Source: Eriocheir sinensis (Eukaryota; Arthropoda; Malacostraca; Decapoda; Varunidae). Taken from it: DNA of 64,000 nt. Where the stretch lies: assembly GCF_024679095.1 (NCBI RefSeq), contig NW_026111261.1, positions 1-64,000 of the forward strand. Direction: 5' to 3'. This document shows positions 44,376-55,514 of the stretch, one piece after another; within the stretch, counting starts at the first letter, position 1, and the number at the start of each line of letters is the position of its first letter. The translations under genes and the position numbers were made by a program. The notes beneath the pieces are model-generated. The model was given only the letters and a program-made list of their open reading frames with translations. It had not been told where the DNA came from and made no database searches.

Positions 44376-44689
44376 TTTTCTTACTAGTTTTTTGCTATTA
44401 TTAAGAAATCACATTTTTCTCATAGCTACGGTATAAAGACTAATAGTATTTAAGAAACGGAGAAATGAAAGATATAGGAAATTTAAATACATTTTTTCCC
44501 ACATAAACAAGTGTCACATTCTCTATGTTGTTCATTTAAAGTTCCAAATAGTGAATGTAATATTATAAGATGCTAAAGATGTACATATGTATTATGATTT
44601 GAATTAGAAATATGAAATCATATGCTTTTCGGACAATGCTCACCTAAGAGGGAGGCTCGGAGCATAGCTGCTTCAGGGCTTGGTAAGCA
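44376..44689. other. Unannotated AT-rich stretch
   Basis: No recognised feature. Confidence 0.5.
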
Positions 44690-45100
44690 GGTCAGTGGTC
44701 ATATGCATTGAGATGGCCCTTGACTTCCTCATGAATACCCCTGACATACATCTCCTTGTCGCTCCTCAAGAGAGCTCTAGTCCTATGCGACAGAGACTTA
44801 AATTAGTCCCGATTTCCAGCAAACCTGGCAGTGCGACTCTCCTCGTTATTCTTCAGCAACTCCCCCGAGGCAAAACCTCTCCTAGATTTCAGGCGCTCTC
44901 CAATGCACTCACATCAATTTCACATCAAAATTTATCCCATAGTTCTGCAGGGTCCTCAAGGGTGCTGAGCACATTGAACCAATTTGAGACTGTCGCTACG
45001 TACTGGTTAGCACATGCCAGGTCTTTCAGCCTCTCGAGGACCACAATATTGCTGCATCTCGAGATTTTTGATTTGAAGTGAAGCTTGAGGGTTGCAACAA
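44690..45100 (-). mobile_element. LINE fragment, endonuclease-to-RT linker
   Basis: On the minus strand it reads L-E-R-L-K-D-L-A-C-A-N-Q-Y then VSNWFNVLSTLEDPAELWDK, further down T-R-A-L-L-R-S-D-K-E-M-Y-V-R and H-L-N-A-Y-D. I recognise this as the linker between endonuclease and reverse transcriptase of an arthropod LINE group. A stop after W-D-K-F and shifts make it dead; both domains are missing. Confidence 0.6.
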
Positions 45101-45221
45101 CAAGCCTATAATAAATAATCAATTGCAAAGAACTCAACACTACATGAAACCCTACAGTTCTGGAGAATTCTCCAGTTGCCTACAAGGATGTGGTAGATCT
45201 CCTTACCTACCCCTCTGGCAT

Positions 45222-45379
<158 letters not shown>

Positions 45380-45582
45380 CAGCAGGGCAGCGCTGGTCTT
45401 TGGTAACAAGAACCTGCAATTCTTAGACTCTGTGATCTTCAGGATCCCAGCCAGGATCACAGCCAACCTTGTTAGTGGCAGTAGTAGCACTGAAGTTGCC
45501 AAAGACAATGAATGTGTTCCAAGGGGGGCACCGGTCCAATACAGAGTTGAGTTTGGTGTAGAACACCTAACTCCTTTTCAGT

Positions 45583-45822
45583 TTCACACATAGTGGCGCC
45601 ATCCTGCTTGGCTAATTCTGTCCCCCGGAGCTCATCTTTGATCCTCATTTTAGAGAGAATCTTGAGTTCAGATTCATAGGTGGTCTTCGGGACAGGATGT
45701 GAGAAGTCTTAGGCCAGTCAGCAATAACTGAAAAGTGCCAGCTTGTAGTAGCTGGTGGGATGTGAACCTCAGTCCTCCTGGCTGTCGTGCCTGCATGCTG
45801 ACCACTCAGCCACTGCCTGGTA
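45583..45822 (-). mobile_element. tRNA-derived SINE, family 3 (old copy)
   Basis: TAGTGGCGCCATCCTGC and CCCCCGGAGCTC match the family body, and the head CCACTCAGCCACTGCCTGG (plus wording) is kept. More diverged than other copies. Confidence 0.75.
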
Positions 45823-46013
45823 AGTAAGTAGTGGTCCTCACTCATGACACCACTGTTACATACATTAAATTCTCGCTTTATTGAATCAACTGGGAGAGTG
45901 GGGGTGACATCATATCCAAAAATCTGTTATATCCAAGGGATCCAACCTTTTTAAATACAATGAACCTTACACGTTTCATGAACTGAAAGTTCGCTAGTTC
46001 GAACCATTTACAG

Positions 46014-46367
46014 GGTAGGCGGTGGCTGAGTGGTCAGCATGCAGGCTCCGCATTCACCGTGCCATGGACGATGTCGGTTCGAGTCCGCCCGCTACCACCT
46101 GGGATTTTTCAGTCACTGTCGAGTGTCCTAAGACTGCCCACATACTGTCCTGAAGATCACCTATCAACCCGGACTCTAGAAGAAACCGTCCAGTGAATCA
46201 AAAATGAGTTCCGGGGGGGGCGGCATGAGCCAAGCATAAATGGCGCCACTATAAAAAAAAATGCCTGCACCATGACGGGCTTAGACTGACCACCAGGCCC
46301 CCGAAGAAAGCGTACCAGTGCTATAGGCTAAGACGTAAAAAAAAAATAAAAATAAATAAAAATCGTT
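46014..46367 (+). mobile_element. tRNA-derived SINE, family 3 (forward copy)
   Basis: A box TGGCTGAGTGG (46023-46033) and B box GGTTCGAGTCC (46076-46086), with a long spacing between them as in class II (Ser/Leu-type) tRNAs. Body AAATGGCGCCACTATAAA and a tail of A with AAATAAATAAA. The only family-3 copy on the plus strand. Confidence 0.9.
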
Positions 46368-46844
46368 AGGTAACAAAGTTTGTTCTTTGTGTTAGATGCG
46401 AGGTGAGGTACAGAAGGATGAGAGCAAAGGTGTTTACAGTTGGGTGGATAAAGCTAGACTGAGAGTCACTATTAAACACACGTACACCGCCTGGCTGTTT
46501 AGTTCCCTCCGCCGCCAATCAACGTGTGTCTACTTGCTCAGCTGCACCACCACCAAACTGAACCACACACTTACTGAGCTTGCTCGGTGAATCCCTGCAT
46601 ACACCAAGACTGGCCCCAAAAGTTTGTTAAAGCCTAAATTCGTTATATTTGAGGTGTGTAATAGTGCAGGTTAACTGATATTTGCCCCACTGACACCAAG
46701 TGCAACATACGTAGTTCTGTTCCTGACACCAACTGCAACTTACAGTAGGTGGGTTGTGGGTTCTCATGTGTGCTTCAAGTGGGTTCTGTGGGCCTTCACA
46801 CCCTGGAGACTTAACAGTAGCCAGCAGGAGGTGATGAAAACTGC
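46368..46844. other. Unannotated stretch
   Basis: No recognised feature. Confidence 0.5.
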
Positions 46845-47405
46845 TCCACGGTGTGGGATCCTTACACACACAGAAACATTGATAGCTTAGAACAAATCAA
46901 CACCAAGGCGGCAAGGTTCATTACAAACAATTACACGCCAACGCCTGGAATCACAACAAGGATAAAACAACAAATAAACATGGAACCTCTTCACATACGC
47001 AGACAAGCACACAGACTTACACTTATGTACAAGATCACAAATACTCACATTGACATTGACTCACATACTACTTACATAACGCAAACAGTGAACGTACTCA
47101 TAACACACACATCCATAAATACCAAACATATCATAATAACACTGACACATACAAGCATGCTTTCCACGCACCATACGTGACTGGAACAGCCTCCCTCAGT
47201 AGATTTTAGACTGCGGTACAATAGACTCATTCAGAAAACAAGTACGCACTCTCTTGTCACCACAACACACCAACACTAACAATTACATTTTATTCACTTC
47301 CCTCCCCTGCACACTCAGCTTCCCCGTCCCCCCAACAGCCAACACAAATATGAGTGTTATGCACCTGTACAGGTGCCCTGCACATTAAGATCCAGATCCA
47401 GATTC
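46845..47405 (+). mobile_element. LINE C-terminal fragment with GATCCA tail
   Basis: The frame reads V-W-D-P-Y-T-H-R-N-I-D-S-L-E-Q-I-N, KAARFITNNYTPTPGITTRI, N-M-E-P-L-H-I-R-R-Q-A-H-R-L. After a shift it gives R-D-W-N-S-L-P-Q, then a stop. This is a standard LINE C-terminus (W-D-P, R-R-x-x-R-L, W-N-S-L-P). The end carries GATCCAGATCCAGATT, a short repeated tail. Confidence 0.75.
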
Positions 47406-47529
47406 AGAAATGCAAGGAGGCAAACAGTGGTCTTTCTTCCTGCATCAGCACAGCAACAATCACAATCAGAAGTCTGGGAATGTCCTTGCCTTTCCTGATC
47501 CATGCTGAGTCTTGTATCACTGACTTCTT

Positions 47530-48174
47530 TCATCTTAATTATAGTCTGTTTCACTTGGATACTACAAGCGGCCACACACCCTCATGCTCTTCAATTTTGC
47601 CTGGCCAAGTGGCAGCCAATCACCGCGCTGAGAAAGTTGCTTGGCCCAGGAAGCTCGCTCTGTGCTCACACTACCTCACAGTGCTCTGGAATACATGAAG
47701 AAAAATATTTTACACCTCAGTATCACTATGAAATATTAAATTACCGCAATTTTTCCACTGAACATGTATAGTGCCTAAACTGTCAAATTTTATGATGGGA
47801 CAAGAAAAATAGCCATAACTATGCTGTTAACATGAATAAAGATTGAAATATAAACTTGTTTTCATCATGTAAAAAAATATCTTCGTTCATCACATGATAT
47901 CTATGAGAAAAAATAATTAGTCATCTTGTGTTATAAAATGAATGTTATAGATAATGACTCAAGGATGGCAATGCTACTAAGAAAACAGTAATCCAGATAG
48001 CATTAGAATACTAAAACACATTGCACAGAGCTGCAATGCTAGCGGTCAAGGTGGTCGCAAAGTGACAGGTTCTGTGCGGTGACTGGCTGCCACAGAGCTA
48101 ATCAAAATCAAGTGAAAAAAGAGGTGGTGTGACTGCCTGTAATATTTTATGAAACAGACTATAGTTGAGTCTTC
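47530..48174. mobile_element. Putative non-autonomous TIR element with long imperfect arms
   Basis: ATAGTCTGTTTCACTTG at the left is inverted as TGAAACAGACTATAG at the right, and GTGGCAGCCAATCACCGCGC is inverted near 48075-48095 with few mismatches. The arms extend over roughly 120 bp each with indels. No coding capacity and no clear target duplication. Confidence 0.5.
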
Positions 48175-48429
48175 CTCTGCCTCGTCCTCTACTCTCTCTC
48201 TCTGAGTCCCTCGCTGACTGACTGCCCTTCCTGTGTTAGCTCTTATACACCCATTTTCTTTCTCAAGGGCTTCAGTAAGGTATGCATGTGAATAGTGAAG
48301 AGCAGTTGAGTCGAGTACCATAACTTCCTAGAACTACTACAATGCAGTGGCATAACACAACCCCTTCCTTCATAATTGAGTTGTCTTGATGCAATACGTA
48401 TTATGTACAATCTAGAAAACATTATCCTT

Positions 48430-48890
48430 CAAATTTAGTCTGTTAATCATCCGTCTTGTCTCAGTGCGATGCTGGGCTCTCCAGTCCTCAGCTGCCTGCC
48501 GGACACCCAATGATAGCTATCAGCAAACTTCTGTGAAGAGCTCTGAGTTATCACTGGTTCCCTTGTTCCCAAGGATCGGTTGTTCCTTCTCGTTGACATG
48601 TGACCTCCTGTGTTACACATGTACTGGGACAGGTCTGTGGCACCTCCCCAGCTGCCTCACATGATTCCATCTTTCCCTTAAGTGACATGTAGAATCGTAG
48701 AGGCACTTCACCACACTGTAGGGATCTCCCCAAGGACTCTGAAGTCTTTGAGACTCGCCTGCAGTCTTGGGTTGCTTGTTTTGCTTCACCAGATCCAAGC
48801 TAGCGCTCCAAATATCTGCGGCCTTACTAAAGGGTAGCAACTCTGACCTAGGAGTGGTCATGGCCAATAACCAAATCATGATCCACAACT
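48430..48890 (-). pseudogene. Possible Gypsy-type integrase C-terminal remnant
   Basis: The minus strand reads R-W-N-H-V-R-Q-L-G-R-C-H-R then M-C-N-T-G-G-H-M-S-T-R-R-N-N-R-S-L. A W-x-x-x-x-V, then T-x-x-G-x-x-x-R-R-N-R-x-x-L pattern is typical of the C-terminus of Gypsy-like pol proteins. No protease, reverse transcriptase or LTR is visible, so the call is weak. Confidence 0.3.
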
Positions 48891-49370
48891 ACACTGTCAC
48901 AAAAAACATCTTCTCTGACTATAATTTGGTTGATGTCACAACCACCATGACTAGAAAGAGATAAAAAAAATGACAGATAAAGAAGGAGGTCCATTGAAGT
49001 CCTTATCTGTATTTATCTGTTTGCTTCAGCCAACCTGAAGGTATGAGTGGCTGAGAAACGGCTAAATATGGACCAAGTATGAGACTATGATGACAATATG
49101 CTAACTACTACATTGCCATCCTCCTCTCATAAGCATGCAGCCGCTACTATTTTTGTGTTTCACTCATGCAAACAGCAGTGTGACCGGGTGCTTTTGGTAA
49201 CAACATACATCTACTTGTGACACCTGGCACCCAGCCCTGATGCTCCCAAGGAAAAGGGAAGAATTGAATAGCCACAATTGTACACAACATTATCAGCCCT
49301 CTTTACAATCCCACACACTGGGGGAGAGAGACAGAGGCAGAGAGGATAAGCTAAACTGATCAGTTTTTAG
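48890..49370. other. Unannotated stretch
   Basis: No recognised feature. Confidence 0.5.
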
Positions 49371-49374
49371 ACCT

Positions 49375-50425
49375 GGGTAACGTATGGTGGATTGCCACAT
49401 GTCACCATGGCCTTCAATTTCTTTTCATTAAAATCTATTTCCCATTTTTTACTCCATTCATGTCTCATTTAAATCTTCCTTGAGTTTAGTACAATGATCC
49501 TCATCTCTTATTTTCTAAGCAGTTTGGCATCATCCGCAAACATACTCATGTACTAATTTACTTTTTCTGGCATATCATTTCTATATATTAAAAACATCAT
49601 ATAGGCGCTAACATTGATCCCTGTGGCACTCCACTTGTGACCTTTCTCCAGTCCGATTTTTCATCTTTCAACATGGTTCTCATTTCTCTGTTTGCCAGGT
49701 AATTTTTCATCCATTCTGTCATATATCTCCCCAATCCTTCTCTATTTTCTAGTTTCCACAGCAGCCTCTTATGTGGAACTTTATCAAATTACTTTTTTAG
49801 GTCCAAATATATGCAGTCTGTCTATCCGTCTCTCTCCTGTACTATATCAATTATTCTTGAGTAAAAACATATTGGACTTGTGACACAAGATTTACCTTGT
49901 CTGAATCCAAAATGACTTTCATTTATTCTTGCCTTCTCACACATTTTGCACATTACACCTGTAAGAGAAACCAGCCTATAGTTCAGCAGCTCTTGTTTAT
50001 TTCTGCTCTTATATAATGGGACCACATGTGCCCTCTTCCATTGTACTGGGACTTCTTCAGTCTTGATTGAACAACTTACAACATCATGAATTGGTTCTAT
50101 TAACTGTTCCCTTCACTCTGTCAGTACTTGGCCTGATATGTACTTCATCTGGACCCATTGCCTTCTTACCATCTAGTGATTTCAATAGCCCCAGTATCTC
50201 TTATTTATCCACTTATGTTTTCCATTCTTTTGACACTTCTCTCCTCATCCCTCTTCTCAAATTTTGTCTCTTGGGTAAACACCTTCTGAAAGTTTTCATG
50301 TAATATTTCACAGATTTCCTTTACATCTTCATAGACTTGGTCACTCACTTTGCTTGCATTCACAGTGTCTTTTCTCAATAATATCTTATTTATATGTCTA
50401 TATAAAGTTTTGGGTCGGTTTCTTC
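49375..50425 (-). mobile_element. Degraded CR1-like LINE, reverse transcriptase
   Basis: Minus strand, in order: L-Y-R-H-I-N-K-I-L-L-R-K-D and an alpha-helical linker, VVPLYKS-like start, KQELLNYRLVSLTGVMCKMC, INESHFGFRQGKSCVTSPIC, Y-L-D-L-K-K-x-F-D-K-V-P-H, W-M-K-N-Y-L-A-N-R-E-M-R, GVPQGS-like, then SMFADDAKLL (FADD kept) and W-S-K-K-W-E-I-D-F-N-E-K-K. Multiple shifts. It is a different subfamily from the 24.6-27.9 kb copy. Confidence 0.8.
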
Positions 50426-50427
50426 TA

Positions 50428-50566
50428 GACGGGACAGCATGTGGGTAGTCTTAGGCCACTCGGCGGTGACTGAAAAATCCCAGGTGGTAGTGTGGGGATT
50501 CAAACCCGCGTCGTCCAGCACGCGGTGAATGCAGGGCCAGCACGCTAACCACTCAGCCATCACCTA
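50428..50566 (-). mobile_element. tRNA-derived SINE, family 3 (head half)
   Basis: GACAGCATGTGGGTAGTC, GGTGACTGAAAAATCCCAGG, B box GGATTCAAACCC (plus wording) and the head ACCACTCAGCCATCACCTA, which ends exactly at the long-TIR element. The SINE body is truncated where it meets the CR1 fragment. Confidence 0.85.
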
Positions 50567-50702
50567 TAGTCCTTGGGCCAGAGGGGCCCACCGTGCACCC
50601 CACCTCGAATTGACGAAACTACAATTTTTTTTTCTGGTAGTTATATATGTATATTCTATTTTAAAACATGTTAACATGAAAATAACTGGGACTCACTGCT
50701 TC

Positions 50703-50766
50703 ATTTTCGATGTTATAATATAACATCGAAAATAACATGTGAGTTCATATTATGAACTCACATGTT
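50703..50766. repeat. Two adjacent perfect palindromes in the left arm
   Basis: ATTTTCGATGTTATA (50703-50717) pairs with its complement at 50719-50733 across one A, and AACATGTGAGTTCATA (50734-50749) with its complement at 50751-50766 across one T. The right arm has the simple joined form. Confidence 0.95.
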
Positions 50767-51006
50767 AAAAAATTGTGGCGGCCAATTATGGGGTAGGGGA
50801 TTCTCAAATGTCTGTATCTCTGGAACTAATTATCGTAGAACTATAAATTTACTCTCCAAATGTCCGTCTTGGTCCACTCTACACAAAGGTGTATGATCTA
50901 TGCAAATTAAGTCTGTAAGTAGGTTAGCAGAGGTCAAAATGTCGCTGAATTTAGCCCATGCTTCAAATTTTTATCATGGCCATGTATTTCATCTTGTAGG
51001 TATTAA

Positions 51007-51670
51007 CCCCTCCGCTCCGGGTGTCCTCTTGGAAGAACGCGCATAAAATTTGGCAAAAAAATCAGGGTGTCCTCCCAGAAGGCATGTGCGTATTTCTACC
51101 ATTTGAAAAGTGCGCGCAGGCTTAGTTTTGTATGAGCCCACGCCCAGCATCCCAGAGCATGTGCTGGCATTACCAGTTAGTTGGTCACTCGCCGCAGTGA
51201 TGGAAGGACATCATTTTTCACTTTCCGATGTGTCCGAACGTGTGCCTTCCTGTACCGTGGGGGACGCCGCTTCCTCGCTTCCACCCGCCCGACGCTCCCA
51301 CAATGAAATATAGATGTTAGGAAACAGAAGTCTTGGTGGGGTTTGCGTAAAGCGGAGCGGAGTGGAACGGGGAACGATTAGTGTAGGTTAGACTCGCCCG
51401 TGTCACAGGCACACACCCGAACGCGGGCTAGTTCTACGGCAAAAAAGTGACCAACTTCTACTCATGATTACTCAGCAACCAGTAGACCTAGAGCGGTCTA
51501 CTAAACGCCATTCGACAGAGGATGATGAGTACTCCTAGAAGTACGTAGTTTGTGGTTAATTTCCATTATGTTTATTTACGTTGCAATTAGAATGTAGACA
51601 TGACCCTAAATATTCCCAAAAATCCCGGACACTGGGTTCGCCTTCTGGAAAGACGCCCGGAGCAGGAGGA
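51007..51670. mobile_element. piggyBac-like MITE inside the left arm
   Basis: 664 bp between TTAA (51003-51006) and TTAA (51671-51674). The left end is CCCCTCCGCTCCGGGTGTC and the right end, reverse-complemented, TCCTCCTGCTCCGGGCGTC. The right arm of the host element carries the uninterrupted site (GGAGGTGCTAAATTCTGG in arm orientation), which confirms the limits and the single TTAA-like target. The head resembles that of the elements at 450 and 8146. Confidence 0.9.
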
Positions 51671-52160
51671 TTAAAGTCTGGATCTTGGCATATTAACACC
51701 CCAAGAAATAAAGGATAAAGTCACCTGAAGTAAACAAAAGGCCTAATGTTAAACATATTTCATCATTGTACCCTTCAGTGGGAAGTGACGAAATGACGTT
51801 TCAAAAAAAGTAGTGAAAAATTGCAATAAAGGGGCACGGTATCTTTAAATGTTCTTAACTCCATAACTGTTTACTGCAGAATTACAAATTTACAATCAAA
51901 GTGTGTGCAAGTGCACATACTATATATTGGTGTGTGATACATACAAATTATGGTGTTGAGTAGGTCACCAGAGGTCAGAAGCTCATGGCTAACGGCAGTA
52001 GCTTAAAATTCAGTATGGTTGTAAAACACCCTGCAGATGTTCATATGTTCAGCAAAGAAAGAGTCTCATCAGTCAGAACCTTAGATCGATACAGGATATT
52101 CCAATGAGGTATTGATGAGTTTAATCCAGCAAGGTCACAACATCTTGCAGGCTTCCCCCT

Positions 52161-54576
52161 CTACCAATCACTGTCACTACTTGAGCTATCCTCATCCACA
52201 TCACCGCTGCTGTCTGATTCCGATTCCGAGTTATCATCCTCATCATTCGAGTCTTGGTCCTGTTGCTTCTCTAGGATGTCTGCCATCTTGGGTGGAATAA
52301 CGTCCCCAACACACCACTGTGGCTGCAATCCAGTATGCGTTGTTGATTTCTTCCACCCATGATCGTCTGTTGGCTGTGGGATCTCCGGCTTTGGTACATG
52401 GGCCCTTTTCCAAATCCCAACTTGGTACTTGACCCTTTTCACATGTTCTTTCAGGCATTTATTGGGAGGTGGAAGGGTCGCAAGATCAACCTTTCTTTTC
52501 AATTTCAGTTCGCCTCAATTACCACCACACTTGGACAGCAGCATGACATACCGGAGCTCGTCAACGTCAGAGATACGATCAGTCTTCTTGTACATTGCAC
52601 ACGTACATTCCTCTAGGCCTGCAAATAGTTCATCCGAAACTTCACATTTCTCGCCTAGTTTGTTGAAAATCTCCTGAAACCTTGGCTTCTCCTGAAGCAG
52701 CTTAATTGGTTTCACTTTTCCAATAACATGGAACACACTCTTAGTATCACATCTTGTGAAGGCGTGCAAACCTAGCAGAGCAGAGCAATAAGTCAGCATG
52801 TAGTCCTTCGCCATCTCTGACACATCAATCAGTCGTCGGTGCTCTCCAGACCCAGTGTCGAACAAGATTTGTATCACAAAGGCTGGAGCATAATACAACA
52901 GAATGAAGTAGATATCTGTGTCAGGGCTCCTAACTCGTACGGTTTTGCACTTCTGACTTTCGGCATATGAACAGTACGTACAAGACAACTCTAGTATCTG
53001 TCCCCTCCTGGTCTGATTAGAGTACTGGAGCTTCTGACACGGTAAATGGCTTGCCAACTGATGCCAAACTGTACGCCTTTCCTTCACATAAAACTAATAA
53101 TATTTCCTTGTTTCGCAGTCTTTCAGCACAATCCTGACTACTCCAGATCTTCAGAAGTAGCCTCACCAACTGTTGCTTATTCTCATCATTGGCGAGGAGG
53201 TCCTTTCAGTTCTCCGGTGTTCTTGTGTTTTCACCCTCAATAAGTCGCTTTTCCCAACATCCTCTTCTATTTCTTCCCATCGATTTGACAGAGTCCTTCT
53301 TGTACATGCCTGTGCTGGCACTGACTTTCGATTTCCATGCTGTACTCTTGTCAAGTGTTTTCTGGCCAATTTGGTGGAATGTCCTCAGCACGTCCTTCAT
53401 ACAATAGAAAGTGGCATTGCCATCCTCAATATTCATTGTACACTGATCTGGTGGTGCAGCAACATCCTTCACACCCCTGGTCAAATGATGAAAGCCTTTG
53501 CTCTTGTCCATTTTCATCAAGTAGCCGTCAGCAGTACCTATGGAAGATGGCACCGGCATCAGTGGATATCTGAGGACTTCCTTCATATCTAGCTTCTCAG
53601 GCTGGTTCTGTGACAGGACCAATAGCTGGAAGGCAATATTCCCTTGTTGGTATTCAAGCTCTCTCAGTTTGGAGGTCTTGACCGTTACCTTCTTGCCCAT
53701 GTCCTGAAAGGTCTTCAGTCTCTGCCTTTTGATTGGCTTGAAGTAATCCTGGTTTTTCATCAGCCTATCCTTGATGAGCTCTTCCTTTGCCAGGCTTCCC
53801 TTTTTTTCGGCATCCAAGAGGTCGTCACTGATATCAGGAGGCTTAGGGCACCTGAAGCAAGGCAGAATAATTGATCCACATCGCCAACATCAAATGGATT
53901 CACGAAACTTTGAACGGACTTTCACTACCACTGACTCGCTCTTACGGATCTGGGATGGACGAACATCGTGATGCTTGTTGGTCCTACCAGTCTCAGAGTC
54001 TGTCATTTCTGCCATCTGGAGGGTAACATCCACGTATCTTGACTGTTCATGAGCTGTTCTAGCCCATCTCATGTATGCCCCATAGTTAGTAAAGATACTG
54101 GAGACTCCTGCCCCTCTTCCTCCATCACCTGCATGAGACTTGGCATGCTTCATAGAAGTCTCCTCAATCGTCTTGTTGACCTAACATCGGTTGCCCGGAA
54201 CGAATGATCTTGCCACACTTATGGCCCCCTGTTTCAGTAGTTATGTTGCTCCGGGATGTGTTTGCTCAATGTTTGCCAGAAAAACCGAAAAATAGGTAAG
54301 ATACCTGGCATAATTATGTCCGTCATAGCTGAAGAAGAGGTCCGTCATCTGATGGAGACATGCGCCATACAAGTAATAGTCATTCGTCTTCACGGCCTTG
54401 AAGAGATGCAGGATGAGCCAGATGTGGTTCATGTAGGACACCCAAAACTCGGCAGTTTTCCCATGGTCACCCTTATTAACCCCCTCACGGAAGACTGAGT
54501 ACTCGTCTAAGTATGAATGGAAATCTGTGTCATTCACAACGGACTCCAGGTTGTCCTTGTTACTTTCATCTTTCAA
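52161..54576 (-). pseudogene. Uncharacterised repeat-borne protein with PIN/FEN1-like motifs, degraded
   Basis: Minus-strand pieces join in order. N-terminal helical domain: FWVSYMNHIWLILHLFKAVK and N-Y-A-R-Y-L-T-Y-F-S-V-F-L-A-N-I-E (54576-54241), then a TAA and a TAG, F-V-P-G-N-R-C, GVSSIFTNYGAYMRWARTAH and D-V-R-P-S-Q-I-R-K-S-E (54153-53890). Two compensating shifts near 53890-53830, then KDRLMKNQDYFKPIKRQRLK and SSIGTADGYLMKMDKSKG (53817-53206). After a shift: KDLLANDENKQQLVRLLLKI, an acidic D-T-R block, then SPDTDIYFILLYYAPAFVIQ and LLGLHAFTRCDTKSVFHVIG (53087-52515), one stop, and an acidic tail ending in S-S-S-S-D-S-D-W (52502-52161). The paired D-T-R, S-P-D-T-D and C-D-T acidic motifs resemble PIN/FEN1-type nucleases. 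I know the family only as a multi-copy uncharacterised protein of invertebrates; function is inferred. Confidence 0.7.
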
Positions 54577-55092
54577 TGGAGAAACATGACCTAGTACTGT
54601 ACTACATGCAACATTAGACTTTTTGTTTACTTCAGGTGATTCTATCCTTTATTTCTTGGGGTGATAATATGCCAAGATCCAGAATTTAGCACCTCCAAGA
54701 TGAAATAGATGGGCATGATAAAAAATTTAAGCATGGGCTAAATTTAGCGACATTTTGTCATCTGCTGACCTACTTACTGACCTAATTTGCATAAATCATA
54801 CACCTATGTGTAGAATGGACCAAGACGCACATTTTGAGCGTAAGGTTATAGTTCTACAATAATTAGCTCCATAGATACAGACATTTGAAAATCCCCTACC
54901 CCATAACTGGCCGCCACAATTTTTTTTACATGTGAGTTCATATAACATCGAAAATGAAGCAGTGAGTCCCAGTTATTTTCATGTTAACATGTTTTAAAAT
55001 AAAGTATACATATATTACTACCAGAAAAATGTAGTTTCGTCAATTAGAAGGGGGGGGGGGGTGCACGGTGGGCCCCTCTGACCCATGTACTA

Positions 55093-55204
55093 CCCTTATA
55101 TTTTGCATCATCCTGTAGGTTTCTCCAAACAGCTTGTTTATATGTTTTTCTGGGGATAGTGTGCCTTGCATCGTTACTCCCAAATCTTTTTCTTCATGTA
55201 CCAC
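55093..55204 (-). mobile_element. CR1-like LINE fragment (thumb block), cut by the long-TIR element
   Basis: Minus strand reads MKKKDLGVTMQGTLSPEKHI then N-K-L-F-G-E-T-Y-R-M-M-Q-N-I-R-V, ending at the element boundary. It continues the copy at 55515-56320, from which it is separated by a Jockey-like 3' end. Confidence 0.8.
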
Positions 55205-55510
55205 CTTTAACTACTCATGCTCATCCCTATACTGTCCAAACCCTTATGCAAGAGTTAACCAGCATCTTCACTCTTTCATCCTCACGCTGGTAAACTCTGG
55301 AACAATCTTCCTTCATCTGTATTTCCTCCTGCCTATGACTTGAACTCTTTCAAGAGGAGGGTATCAGGACACCTCTCCTCCCGAAATTGACCTCTGATTT
55401 CGAATACTCCTTTAACCTCTGTTCTGGAGCAGTAAGTAGCGGGCCTTTTTTTTTTCCCATTACGCCCTTGCACTGTCTCCATAGCTGTAAAAAAAAAAAA
55501 AAAAAAAAAA
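55205..55510 (+). mobile_element. Jockey-like LINE 3' end with A tail, inserted in CR1
   Basis: The plus strand encodes the tail wording Y-A-R-V-N-Q-H-L-H-S-F, then L-W-N-N-L-P-S-like and PAYDLNSFKRRVSGHLS-like blocks in broken frames, then GGAGCAGTAAGTAGCGGGC, a T run, ACGCCCTTGCACTGTCTCC and 27 A bases. The A tail ends where the CR1 frame resumes, so it inserted into the CR1 copy. Confidence 0.75.
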
Positions 55511-55514
55511 AAAA

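Larger units (their letters stand above)
50567..55092. mobile_element. Unclassified long-TIR element carrying a PIN/FEN1-like gene
   Basis: The left arm (50567-51003 and 51671-51745, interrupted by a MITE) and the right arm (54620-55092) are inverted copies of about 450-500 bp. The ends read TAGTCCTTGGGCCAGAGGGG at the left and, reverse-complemented, TAGTACATGGGTCAGAGGGG at the right; both continue CCCACCGTGCACCCC. Between the arms lies one gene on the minus strand (52161-54576). No DDE-type transposase, reverse transcriptase or Rep protein is recognised. The left side abuts a SINE head and the right side interrupts a CR1 thumb domain. No target duplication could be fixed. The structure is that of a class II element, but its superfamily is unknown to me. 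Confidence 0.75.

Noticed and set aside
50567..55092. A Dada-type element targeting tRNA genes, because the left end touches a tRNA-like SINE head
   Set aside because: The right end lies in a CR1 coding region and no Dada transposase is recognised. The contact may be coincidence.
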